This document shows, piece by piece, positions 38,858 through 46,720 of a DNA stretch of 64,000 bases; within the stretch, counting starts at the first letter, position 1, and each line of letters opens with the position of its first letter. The position numbers and the translations under genes are program-made. Origin of the DNA: Cohnella fermenti (GTDB lineage Bacteria > Bacillota > Bacilli > Paenibacillales > Paenibacillaceae); assembly GCF_004801405.1 (NCBI RefSeq), contig NZ_SSOB01000009.1, positions 124,001 to 188,000 on the forward strand, read 5' to 3'. Below the pieces are notes generated by a model that was not told the DNA's origin, searched no databases, and saw nothing but the letters and a program-made list of their open reading frames with translations.

Positions 38858-39754
38858 TCACCCCTTCGAAGCCGAATCGCGGAATTGCGTCCAGAGCGCC
38901 GCCGCGACGAGATTCGCGGCCGTCTGCTTCCGGTACAGGTCCGCGGCGAACGGATCGGTCTTCGGCTCGTACTGCTCGAGCACCGCTTCATAGACCGCTT
39001 GCAGCAGGTTCGCGTCCGGTCTGCCGCCGAGCAGCAGCTCCTCGGCGCGGGTCATCCGGACGGGAGTCGTCTGCCCCCCTCCGGCCGCGATCCGGATCGA
39101 AGAGATCCCGTCCTCCTCCCTCGTTCCCTGGATGGCGATCGTCACCAGCGAGGGCGTGAACGCCTCCCGGCGGCCGACTTTATGGTACGCGCAGAACCGC
39201 TTCGCGTTCGCCCGGGCTCCCGCTTCCCCGCCGGGAATGCGGATGGACGTCAGCAAGCGGGACGCCGACGAAGGAGCGGCGGCCCACTCTTCCGCGCTCG
39301 TCCTCACCCGGCGGGAGCCCTCGAGCCATTCCAGGCTGGCGTTCAGCGCGATCAGCGCCGGAACGGAATCCCCGACGCGGAAGACGACATTGCCTCCCAG
39401 AGTCGCGAGATTGCGCACCGACCAGCCGGCGATCGCCTTGACGGCTTCGACCAGAATCGGCGCCGACTCCGCGAGGCGTTCGCTTGTGCGGCATTCGGTT
39501 AATGTCGTCATCGGTCCGATGACCGTCTCCGCCCCGTCCTCCGTGATCCCCTTCAGGCCCGCGACCCTTCCCAGATCGATCAGATGGCGCGGCATGGTCG
39601 CCGTCCCGGCTTCCCATTGGGTGCGGAGCAAGGTCGAGCCCGCCGCATAGACGGCGTCCGGCCCGAACGCCGTCTTCATGCTGGCAGCCTCCTCGGGCGA
39701 GCGAGGCTGCCATACTGCAGGGGATCGAAGGAGCTCCTCTTGACTCATCGCCAT
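38858..39754 (-). CDS. pucC: Xanthine dehydrogenase FAD-binding subunit
   Basis: A 298-residue CoxM/PucC-type FAD subunit: VYAAGSTLLRTQWEAG and NLATLGGNVV correspond to the two pyrophosphate-binding glycine loops. The C-terminal CO-dehydrogenase flavoprotein domain follows (RIAAGGGQTTPVRM). It hands electrons to the acceptor. I choose ATG 39754 (AGGGGGAG upstream). It is 51 bp after the permease gene. Confidence 0.9.
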   Translation of the reverse strand: MAMSQEELLRSPAVWQPRSPEEAASMKTAFGPDAVYAAGSTLLRTQWEAGTATMPRHLIDLGRVAGLKGITEDGAETVIGPMTTLTECRTSERLAESAPILVEAVKAIAGWSVRNLATLGGNVVFRVGDSVPALIALNASLEWLEGSRRVRTSAEEWAAAPSSASRLLTSIRIPGGEAGARANAKRFCAYHKVGRREAFTPSLVTIAIQGTREEDGISSIRIAAGGGQTTPVRMTRAEELLLGGRPDANLLQAVYEAVLEQYEPKTDPFAADLYRKQTAANLVAAALWTQFRDSASKG

Positions 39755-39805
39755 CTCCCGCTCCCCCTCTCTTCTCATTGTAATGTCTTGGAACCGCTTG
39801 AAGTC

Positions 39806-40735
39806 TTAGAAGCGCTGCTCGCGAATGTACGGAACGCCAAGCGCTTCCGGAGAGCCCGAAGGCTTGTTGCGGCTGCGCCAGCCAAGGTACATCAGCACCA
39901 GAATCGTGACGATATAAGGAATCATCTTCAGGAAGTACGAAGGAATCGCGCTGCCGATCAACTGGATTTTGAACCCGATGGTGTCCATTGCCCCGAAGAA
40001 GTACGCGCAGAACAGGGCGCGAATCGGATTCCAGCGGGCGAAGATGATCAGCGCGACGGCGATCCAGCCGCGTCCGGCGGTCATGCCCTCGATCCAGGTC
40101 GGCGAATAGATCAGGAGCAAGTCCGCTCCGGCCAGGCCGATCAGCATGGAGCCGACGATGATGTAGCCGTAGCGGAACAACTGCACCGGAATGCCCATGA
40201 CGTCCGCTGTCGCCGGATTGTCCCCGATCGCCCGCAGATGCAGACCGAACGACGTCCGATGGATAAACAGATGGGCGGCGATGACGAGCGCGAAGCTGAA
40301 CCAGGTGAGGATGTCCAGATGTGCGAACATGTCGCCGATAATCGGAACATCGTCCAGGAAGCCAAGGTTGATCTTCGGAACGGCGCCCGGAATAGGCGTG
40401 CCGGTAATCGACTTGCCGAGGTAAGCGCTGAGGCCGGAGCCGAACAGCGTCATCGCCAGCCCGCTGACGACCTGGTTCGCCCGCAGCGTTACCGTGAGGA
40501 AGGAATGAAGCAGGCCGAGCGCCGCGCTGACGACGAATACGGCAAGCAGCGTCCACCCGAGGCTGCCGGTATGAATGTAAGTCATGCACGCGATCACCGC
40601 ACCCATCAGCATCAAGCCTTCGGCCCCGAGCTGCATGATGCCGGATCTCTCGATCAGAATGCCGCCGAGCGTCGCGAAGAGCAGCGGCGTGCCGGACGAG
40701 ATGGCGGCGACGAGAAGTTGTGTAAGCAAGTCCAT
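39806..40735 (-). CDS. ABC transporter permease (NupQ/YufQ type)
   Basis: A 309-residue BPD_transp_2 permease with about 8-10 membrane helices (GTPLLFATLGGILIERSG at the start, GAEGLMLMGAV). This family, with BMP lipoproteins, imports nucleosides; NupNOPQ of B. subtilis takes up guanosine. In this operon the cargo is probably a purine, nucleoside or allantoin. It is 14 bp after the second permease gene. Confidence 0.92.
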   Translation of the reverse strand: MDLLTQLLVAAISSGTPLLFATLGGILIERSGIMQLGAEGLMLMGAVIACMTYIHTGSLGWTLLAVFVVSAALGLLHSFLTVTLRANQVVSGLAMTLFGSGLSAYLGKSITGTPIPGAVPKINLGFLDDVPIIGDMFAHLDILTWFSFALVIAAHLFIHRTSFGLHLRAIGDNPATADVMGIPVQLFRYGYIIVGSMLIGLAGADLLLIYSPTWIEGMTAGRGWIAVALIIFARWNPIRALFCAYFFGAMDTIGFKIQLIGSAIPSYFLKMIPYIVTILVLMYLGWRSRNKPSGSPEALGVPYIREQRF

Positions 40736-40749
40736 AATCCGATCTCTCC

Positions 40750-41865
40750 TTAACCGTTGCGGCGCAACCGGAATTTACTGACCATATTGCCGGCGATCAG
40801 GAAGAAGAGAATCGCCCCTTGAAGCATGCTCGAGATCGAGGATGGAAGGCCGAGCGTCTGCACGCTGTAGCCGCCGACGATCAGCCCGCCGAACAGAACG
40901 GACGAGACGACAAGGCCGAACGGATTCAGCTTGGCGATCCAGGCGACGATGATCGCGGTGTAACCGTAGCCCGGCGAGATGCCGTACATGAGGCGGTGCG
41001 TCACGCCCGACACTTCGCTCATGCCGGCGATGCCGGCGACCGCTCCGCTGGCGATCATGACGATCAGAATGTGTCTCTTGATGTTAATGCCCGCGTTCCT
41101 CGCCGCATCCTGGTTCGCGCCGATCAGGCGAAGCTCGTAGCCCCAGCGGGTGTACTTGACGGTGAACCAATACAGCACGACGATGACCAGAGCGAAGACG
41201 AGGCCCAAGTGAAGGCGGGTGTCGCCGAGCACCGGAAGCGACTGCGCGGCTCCGAACATCGGGGTGCCCGGGAAGTTGAAGCCCTTCGGGTCCTTCCACG
41301 GACCGAACACGAGGTAATCGAGCAGCAGCAGCGCGACGTAGTTCAGCATCAGGGACGTAATCAGCTCATTCACTTGGAAATACATCTTCGGAAGCGCGGT
41401 GAGAGCCCCCCAGACGCCGCCCGTCACGATCGCGAATACGACCATAAGCGGAATCGTTGCGTACATCGGCAGATCCGGGAAATAAATCGTGACCGCGGTC
41501 GCGCCGATGGCGCCGGCGGCGAATTGCCCCTCGGCGCCGATGTTCCATACCGCGATGCGATAGGCGATCGCGACGCCGAGTCCGCAGAGCAGCAGCGGAA
41601 TCGCCTTGACGAGCGTCTCGGTGATGCCGAACTCGGTCATGAACGCGCCGCGGAACATCTTCTCGTAGACGACGAGCGGGCTCTTGCCGTTGGCGGCGAT
41701 GAAGATAGCACAGGTGACAAGCGCCAGGAAGACCGAGACGATCGTCATCCACCACGGGCTCTCCTTGCGGGCAGGGTCGATCTCGAAGCGGAAGCCGAGC
41801 CTGCGGCGGACGGAGCTCGCCGAAGGGTCCAACTGAAGCGTGCCGGAGGCAGGCTGTTCCTTCAT
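40750..41865 (-). CDS. ABC transporter permease (NupP/YufP type)
   Basis: A 371-residue partner permease with a charged cytosolic start of about 35 residues, then membrane helices. The family motif NIGAEGQFAAGAIGA is clear, as is GAVAGIAGMSEVSG. Its start overlaps the end of the ATPase gene by 4 bp. It forms the heterodimeric channel with the NupQ-type subunit. Confidence 0.92.
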   Translation of the reverse strand: MKEQPASGTLQLDPSASSVRRRLGFRFEIDPARKESPWWMTIVSVFLALVTCAIFIAANGKSPLVVYEKMFRGAFMTEFGITETLVKAIPLLLCGLGVAIAYRIAVWNIGAEGQFAAGAIGATAVTIYFPDLPMYATIPLMVVFAIVTGGVWGALTALPKMYFQVNELITSLMLNYVALLLLDYLVFGPWKDPKGFNFPGTPMFGAAQSLPVLGDTRLHLGLVFALVIVVLYWFTVKYTRWGYELRLIGANQDAARNAGINIKRHILIVMIASGAVAGIAGMSEVSGVTHRLMYGISPGYGYTAIIVAWIAKLNPFGLVVSSVLFGGLIVGGYSVQTLGLPSSISSMLQGAILFFLIAGNMVSKFRLRRNG

Positions 41866-43400
41866 ACGGCTTCCTCCTCATTGTCTCTGATGCCGGCCAT
41901 GTACATGCCGATTCGTTCGCGGTTGGCTTCGGCCTGGGTCATCTCCCCGACGATGCTGCCGTTGTAAATAATGAGGATGCGGTCCGAGAGCTGCATCACT
42001 TCCTCGAGGTCTTCGGAGATGAGCAGCACGCTCTTGCCTTCGTCCCGCAGCCCGTGCAGAAGCTGGTGCACGCCTGCGGTCGCGCCGACGTCGAGACCTT
42101 GGGTCGGATGGACGGCGACCATCAGCTCCGGCTTGCGGTCGATCTCCCGGGCGAACAGCAGCTTCTGCTGATTGCCCCCGGAGAGCTGCCGGACCGGTGC
42201 ATCGATGCCCGGCGTCTTCACGTCGAATTGCTCGACAAGCTGCTGCGACCATTCGCGATTGCTTCTGATCTTCAGGAAGCCGAACTTCGAGCGATCGTCC
42301 GTCCGGTAAGACTTGAACAACAGATTATCGACAACCCCCAAGCTGCCCGCGAGGCCGCTCTTCATCCGATTCTCCGGCACATGGGAGATTCCGGACTCGA
42401 TCGCTCCGCGCACAGATGCGGACTTGATTTCGTTGCCATTGAACGCGATTCTGCCCCTCTTCCAGGAGCACAGGCCGTTCAGCACCTCGGCCAATTCGCT
42501 CTGCCCGTTGCCGGCCACTCCGGCAACGCCTACGATCTCGCCTTTGTACACTTGAAGGTTCAAGCCGTTCAGCGCCTTGCGTCCATGCTCGGCGTACACG
42601 TCCAGATTGTCGACGCTCAGGAGCACCTCGCCTCTCGGGCGGGCTCTGCTCTTGATCTCGATCGGGGTGAAGTCGCTGCCCACCATAAGACGGGCCAAGT
42701 CCTTCTCGTTCGTGTCGGCCTTGTCGATCGTGTGGATCATCCGGCCTTTGCGCATGACCGAGATGCGGTCGGCCGCAGCCATGACTTCCTTCATCTTATG
42801 GGTCGTCAGGATGACCGTCTTGCCTTCCGCCTTCATCTGTTCGAGCGTCAGGAACAATTGATCCGCCTCGCCCGGCGTCAGGACGGAAGTCGGTTCGTCC
42901 AGAATGATGAATTCGGCGCCGCGATACAGCGTCTTGACGATCTCGACTCGTTGCTGCTCGCCGACGGACAACTGCCAGATCGGCCGATCGACAGGGAACG
43001 CCAGGCCGAAGTGCTTCGCGATCGAATCGATCTCCTCCGCCTTGCTCTTCATCCACTTCGGGCCGCGCCAGAAGGACGACTTCTCCCCGAGCACGATATT
43101 CTCCGCGGCGGTCAGCGTCTGAACGAGCCGGAAGTTCTGGAACACCATGCCGACCCCGAGCTTGGTCGCATCCTTCGGCGAACGGATTTTGACCTTCTCG
43201 CCATGAATGTAAATATCGCCGCTGGTCGGCCGATAGACGCCGGAGAGCATGCACATGATCGTGCTCTTGCCCGCCCCGTTCTCCCCGAGCAACGCATGCA
43301 CCTCGCCCGGCTTGCAGTTGAAGTCGACATGGTCGTTCGCGAGGACGGTGCCGAATTGCTTGACGATTTGTCTCATTTCCAGGGAATACGTCTCTCTCAT
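41862..43400 (-). CDS. ABC transporter ATP-binding protein, double cassette (NupO type)
   Basis: A 512-residue fused ATPase. Cassette 1 has Walker A GENGAGKST, signature LSVGEQQRVEI and Walker B IILDEPTSVL. Cassette 2 has the degenerate Walker A typical of the class (GVAGNGQSEL), with signature LSGGNQQKLL. The ATG at 43400 follows AAGGAGG. The frame extends upstream only through non-coding leader. It energises import with the two permeases. Confidence 0.93.
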   Translation of the reverse strand: MRETYSLEMRQIVKQFGTVLANDHVDFNCKPGEVHALLGENGAGKSTIMCMLSGVYRPTSGDIYIHGEKVKIRSPKDATKLGVGMVFQNFRLVQTLTAAENIVLGEKSSFWRGPKWMKSKAEEIDSIAKHFGLAFPVDRPIWQLSVGEQQRVEIVKTLYRGAEFIILDEPTSVLTPGEADQLFLTLEQMKAEGKTVILTTHKMKEVMAAADRISVMRKGRMIHTIDKADTNEKDLARLMVGSDFTPIEIKSRARPRGEVLLSVDNLDVYAEHGRKALNGLNLQVYKGEIVGVAGVAGNGQSELAEVLNGLCSWKRGRIAFNGNEIKSASVRGAIESGISHVPENRMKSGLAGSLGVVDNLLFKSYRTDDRSKFGFLKIRSNREWSQQLVEQFDVKTPGIDAPVRQLSGGNQQKLLFAREIDRKPELMVAVHPTQGLDVGATAGVHQLLHGLRDEGKSVLLISEDLEEVMQLSDRILIIYNGSIVGEMTQAEANRERIGMYMAGIRDNEEEAV

Positions 43401-43477
43401 GCTAGCTTCCTCCTTGTGCCGCGAGGGCTTGATCTTCCCTCGCGGGTTGACGATAACTCGCCTTCGAGGGGGATAAA

Positions 43478-43509
43478 TCAAGAAATCCCTTGGAGAAGGG
43501 ATTTCTTGA
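43478..43509. repeat. Perfect 14-bp stem-loop between BMP gene and ATPase gene
   Basis: TCAAGAAATCCCTT and AAGGGATTTCTTGA pair perfectly over a 4-nt loop. On the minus strand TTTATCC follows. It lies in a 160-bp spacer, as often seen after binding-protein genes, where it protects or partly terminates the mRNA. A GAACGGAT triple repeat follows at about 43525-43550. Confidence 0.8.
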
Positions 43510-43560
43510 TGGAACCATGGGCGAACGGATGAACGGATGAACGGATGACCAAGGCGACGA

Positions 43561-44739
43561 TTATTGCGGAATCGTTCCTTCTACTCCCTTGACGAACCAG
43601 TTCATCTCAAGAATCTCCGCATCGGTCAGAGACTGACCGGAAGCGACCTTCTCGTTGCCCGCCTGATCGTAGATCGGGCCGGTGAACACATTCATGTCGC
43701 TGGCGACGAACTTCGCCTTCGTCTCTTCGATGATCGTCTTCGCTTCCGCAGGCACATTCTCGCCGATCGGCGCAATGTCGACCATGCCGTCCTGGAAGTT
43801 GCCAAGGTATTGCTCGTTCGTCCAGGTGCCGTCCATAAGCGCCTTAACCTTCTTAACGTAGTACGGGCCCCAGTTCCAGACCGGGTTCGTTAAGTAAGCT
43901 TCCGGCGCATAACGCGTCATGTCGGAGTCGTTGCCGCCGGCCATCGCGCCCTTCTCGGCCGCCGCTTGCAGCGAAGCCGGGGAGTCCTGGTAGGCGAGCA
44001 GCACGTCGGCGCCCTTGTCGAGCAAGCTGACGGCCGCATTGCGCTCCGTCGTCGGATCGAACCACGTGTTCGTCCATACGACATTAACCTTGATATCCGG
44101 ATTGACGCTCTGGGCGCCAAGCGTGAACGCGTTGATGTTGTAGATAAGCTCGGGAATCGGGAATGCCGCTACATAGCCGAGCGTGTTGTTCTTCGTCGTC
44201 TTGCCCGCCGCGATGCCGCTCAGGTAGCTGGCTTCCCAGTTCTTGCCGAAGTAGGTCGCCATGTTGTCGGCCGTCTTGTAGCCGCCGGCATGCTCGAACT
44301 TGACGTTCGGGAACTTCTGGGCGACGTTCAGGGTGTAGTCCATGTAGCCGAAGCTGGTTGTAAAGATGATGTCGTGGTTCTGAGCGAGCTCGCTGATGAC
44401 GCGCTCCGCATCGGCGCTCTCCGGCACGTTCTCGACCGTGTCCGCCGTAATGCCCAGCTCCTTCTCCATGTACAGACGCCCTTGATCGTGCTGGTACGTC
44501 CAGCCGCCGTCTCCCGGAGGTCCGATGTAGACGAAGGCGACGCGGGGATTCGCGATGCCGTTGCCGGAAGCCGATGCGGAAGGAGATTCGCTGGCCGACG
44601 ACGAGGCCGGCGCCGATTCCGACGGAGATGCGGACCCGTTGGACCCATTGTTGTTATTGCCGCCGCACGCCGACAGAACGCCCGTCAATCCGAACAACAA
44701 CGCCAGACTAAGAGACCATGACCTTTTTACCTTTTTCAT
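43561..44739 (-). CDS. BMP family substrate-binding lipoprotein
   Basis: A 392-residue lipoprotein: positive start (MKKVKRSW), hydrophobic core, lipobox LSAC with Cys25, then an Asn/Ser/Ala-rich linker to about residue 62. The BMP domain follows (VAFVYIGPPGDGGWTYQHDQG; TTSFGYMDYTLNVAQKFP). Family members bind nucleosides or purines. It is the first gene of the purine operon, behind the promoter and motif at 44.9-45.0 kb. It captures the substrate for the importer. Confidence 0.93.
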   Translation of the reverse strand: MKKVKRSWSLSLALLFGLTGVLSACGGNNNNGSNGSASPSESAPASSSASESPSASASGNGIANPRVAFVYIGPPGDGGWTYQHDQGRLYMEKELGITADTVENVPESADAERVISELAQNHDIIFTTSFGYMDYTLNVAQKFPNVKFEHAGGYKTADNMATYFGKNWEASYLSGIAAGKTTKNNTLGYVAAFPIPELIYNINAFTLGAQSVNPDIKVNVVWTNTWFDPTTERNAAVSLLDKGADVLLAYQDSPASLQAAAEKGAMAGGNDSDMTRYAPEAYLTNPVWNWGPYYVKKVKALMDGTWTNEQYLGNFQDGMVDIAPIGENVPAEAKTIIEETKAKFVASDMNVFTGPIYDQAGNEKVASGQSLTDAEILEMNWFVKGVEGTIPQ

Positions 44740-44886
44740 ACTGTTCCTCCCCGACTCCCTGTTTTTTTGTCATCTCTATCGGTGCCGCCGCCCGCCTATC
44801 CGCAGGTTCCGGCCGGCTCCGAGTCTTCCCTTCGCTCATTCCCAACAGGCGAGAGATTCGAATGGAATTGCGAATGACTTATTTAC

Positions 44887-44915
44887 AATATACGTTCGAG
44901 GGAATCCAACGTCAA
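44887..44915 (-). promoter_or_regulatory. SigA-type promoter of the BMP-purine operon
   Basis: On the minus strand TTGACG (44910-44915), a 17-bp spacer and TATATT (44887-44892), about 150 bp before the BMP gene. Confidence 0.75.
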
Positions 44916-44939
44916 CTTACTTTACATTTAATTGGACTT

Positions 44940-44968
44940 CACAATAAAATGTACGGGTTTTTATTGTG
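44940..44968. promoter_or_regulatory. Perfect 10-bp inverted repeat upstream of the promoter
   Basis: CACAATAAAA and TTTTATTGTG (9-nt spacing) lie 25 bp upstream of the -35. The symmetry suggests a second operator in this region, distinct from the shared motif at 44995. Confidence 0.6.
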
Positions 44969-44994
44969 CACGATGCACCTTTTGCCTAGTTTAA

Positions 44995-45044
44995 TGTTAT
45001 TTTATATTACATAACCAACATAAACACTCACATTACACAACCAA
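44995..45044. promoter_or_regulatory. Candidate PucR operator and ATTACAYAACCAA direct repeats
   Basis: TGTTA-N7-TTACA sits at 44995-45011 and is one of four such motifs near the three transcript starts. Overlapping it, ATTACATAACCAA (45006-45018) and ATTACACAACCAA (45032-45044) repeat at 26 bp. On the minus strand they read TTGGTTRTGTAAT, and TTGGTTA is part of the published B. subtilis PucR box as I recall it. Confidence 0.55.
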
Positions 45045-45081
45045 GTTGCGCCGCACCACGATTCCAATCGCCGGCACCGCC

Positions 45082-45711
45082 TCATTCCAGCCCCTTCGAT
45101 TCCGCCAGCGCCACAGCCCGCTCCCAATCCTCGCGAGTATCCACGTCGACGAACAGCGCATCCTCGCACGACTCCAGCAGAAGCCCTCTGCGCGCGCCGC
45201 CTTGGAGCAGCCTCCGCGCCCCTTCGTCTCCCGACAACCGGCAGAGCTCCGCGAACATTCCGCGTTTGAACAGAACCGGCGGATGAGCAGCCCCCGATCG
45301 GCCGCAAGCGGCGTATTCGGCCTCCTCGTCCAAGCCGAGCGCAAGCAGACGTCCAAGATCGAATGCCGTGACGAACGGCTGATCGGCCAGAACGATCAGG
45401 ATCGCGTCCGGCGCTCCGGCAAGCGCCCGCTCCAGGCCGCAGCGAATCGAGTGCGACATCCCGAGCGCCGCTTCCGAGCAGCGGACGACGTCCAGCCTGC
45501 GGGCGGCCTCGCCCGCCGCAATCCCGGCGAGCCATGCAAGCTCGTCCTCTTCCCGCGTCACCGCGACGATCTCCCCGATGCCCGAACACGCAAGCAGCGC
45601 CGCAAGCGCGGCGCCGCCGAGCGCCCTACCGGGCGCAAGCTCGAGGGACAGCTTCGGTTCTCCCATCCGCCGGCTCATTCCCGCCGCCAAATAAACGGCT
45701 GTCACCTTCAT
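45082..45711 (-). CDS. pucB: MobA-like nucleotidyltransferase PucB (Mo-cofactor maturation)
   Basis: A 209-residue MocA/MobA-type protein that attaches CMP to molybdopterin for the xanthine dehydrogenase family. The N-terminal motif VYLAAGMSRRMGEPKLSL is decisive, and VLADQPFVT is the metal-binding Asp region. ATG 45711 is 8 nt after GGGAGG. Its first 86 bp lie inside the 3' end of pucA in another frame. Confidence 0.9.
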   Translation of the reverse strand: MKVTAVYLAAGMSRRMGEPKLSLELAPGRALGGAALAALLACSGIGEIVAVTREEDELAWLAGIAAGEAARRLDVVRCSEAALGMSHSIRCGLERALAGAPDAILIVLADQPFVTAFDLGRLLALGLDEEAEYAACGRSGAAHPPVLFKRGMFAELCRLSGDEGARRLLQGGARRGLLLESCEDALFVDVDTREDWERAVALAESKGLE

Positions 45712-46693
45712 TCGCACTTCCTCCCGAAGCCCAGTCTGCCGCGCATGAACGACGGACGGCGATCAGCTCCGCCGCAATGCTGACGGCGATCTCCTCCGGC
45801 CCGTCGCCGCCGATGTCGAGACCGACCGGCGCGCGGACGAACGGCGGCATGTCGAGACCGTCGAACAGCAGGCGAATTCGTTTGCGCGAGCCCATAACGC
45901 CGAGATAAGCCGGAGCGAGCGGAAGCACGGCCTCCAGCATCTCCCGGTCCCGCTGCAGTTGATGCCCGCAGAGAAGCACGAAGTCGCGGCTGCCGACGCC
46001 GAGCTCGCGAACGATCGCCTCCGCGTTCCCGGCCGCAAGCTCGGCCGACGGGAACCGCTCCCTCGTCAGCAGCCGCTTCCGCCAATCGGCCACCGCCACA
46101 CGGAAGCCGACCCGGCCGGCGATCCGGAAGACGGGGTCCACGTCGTCCCCCGCTCCGAACAGAACGAGGCGGGTCCGCGGCTCGAACCGCTGTTCGAAGA
46201 TCCGTTCGCCCGCCTCTGCCGCCAATCCGGAGTCCGCCCCGGAGAGAGCCGCGCTCCCTCCTTCGTCCGTTCTCCTCATCCGATACTCGATCCGCCCCGC
46301 TCTCTTCCAACGGGAGAGCACAACCGCAACTCCCGAATCGTTCGCCCGACAAGCATCGGCAAGCGCCGCTGCCAGTTCTCCGCGAACGGCTTCCATCAGA
46401 ATGAGCAGCTTCCCGCCGCAGCCGATCGCCTCGCCCCACATCGCATCCTCGTCCGGCTCCAGGTTATAGGAGATCAGCTCCGGCCGCCCGGAATCGAGAA
46501 TCGGCCGAACCCGCTCCCTCAGATCCGCTTCGAGGCAGCCCGGGCTGATGCTCCCCAGCTCACCGCCCCGCTCCAAGAACAGCATAGCCGCTCCGGCCTT
46601 CCGGTAAGAATGGCCCTCCACCCCGATGACCGTGGCCAGAACGGAGGGCCCGCCGCCCAAGGCGGCATATCGCAAAATCTCGTACGCATCCAT
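45626..46693 (-). CDS. pucA: XdhC/CoxI family Mo-cofactor insertion protein PucA
   Basis: A 355-residue XdhC-type protein that sulfurates or inserts the cofactor into xanthine dehydrogenase. It has an N-terminal XdhC_CoxI domain (GHSYRKAGAAMLF; SISPGCLEADL) and a C-terminal Rossmann domain (LVLFGAGDDVDPV; GVMGSRKR). The last 28 residues overlap pucB in a different frame and look unconserved. The real functional end is probably near the AVSIAAELIA motif. GGAGGG precedes the ATG. Confidence 0.9.
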   Translation of the reverse strand: MDAYEILRYAALGGGPSVLATVIGVEGHSYRKAGAAMLFLERGGELGSISPGCLEADLRERVRPILDSGRPELISYNLEPDEDAMWGEAIGCGGKLLILMEAVRGELAAALADACRANDSGVAVVLSRWKRAGRIEYRMRRTDEGGSAALSGADSGLAAEAGERIFEQRFEPRTRLVLFGAGDDVDPVFRIAGRVGFRVAVADWRKRLLTRERFPSAELAAGNAEAIVRELGVGSRDFVLLCGHQLQRDREMLEAVLPLAPAYLGVMGSRKRIRLLFDGLDMPPFVRAPVGLDIGGDGPEEIAVSIAAELIAVRRSCAADWASGGSANEGDSRLFGGGNEPADGRTEAVPRACAR

Positions 46694-46720
46694 CCGCTTC
46701 CCTCCGCCCCTTCCAATCGC

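Noticed and set aside
44740-45081. Purine riboswitch upstream of the BMP-purine operon
   Set aside because: The conserved loop sequences of the purine aptamer are not present. The region is better explained by promoter and operator motifs.
45626-45711. Frameshift in pucA
   Set aside because: Both pucA and pucB domains are complete. The open tail needs no frameshift to explain it.
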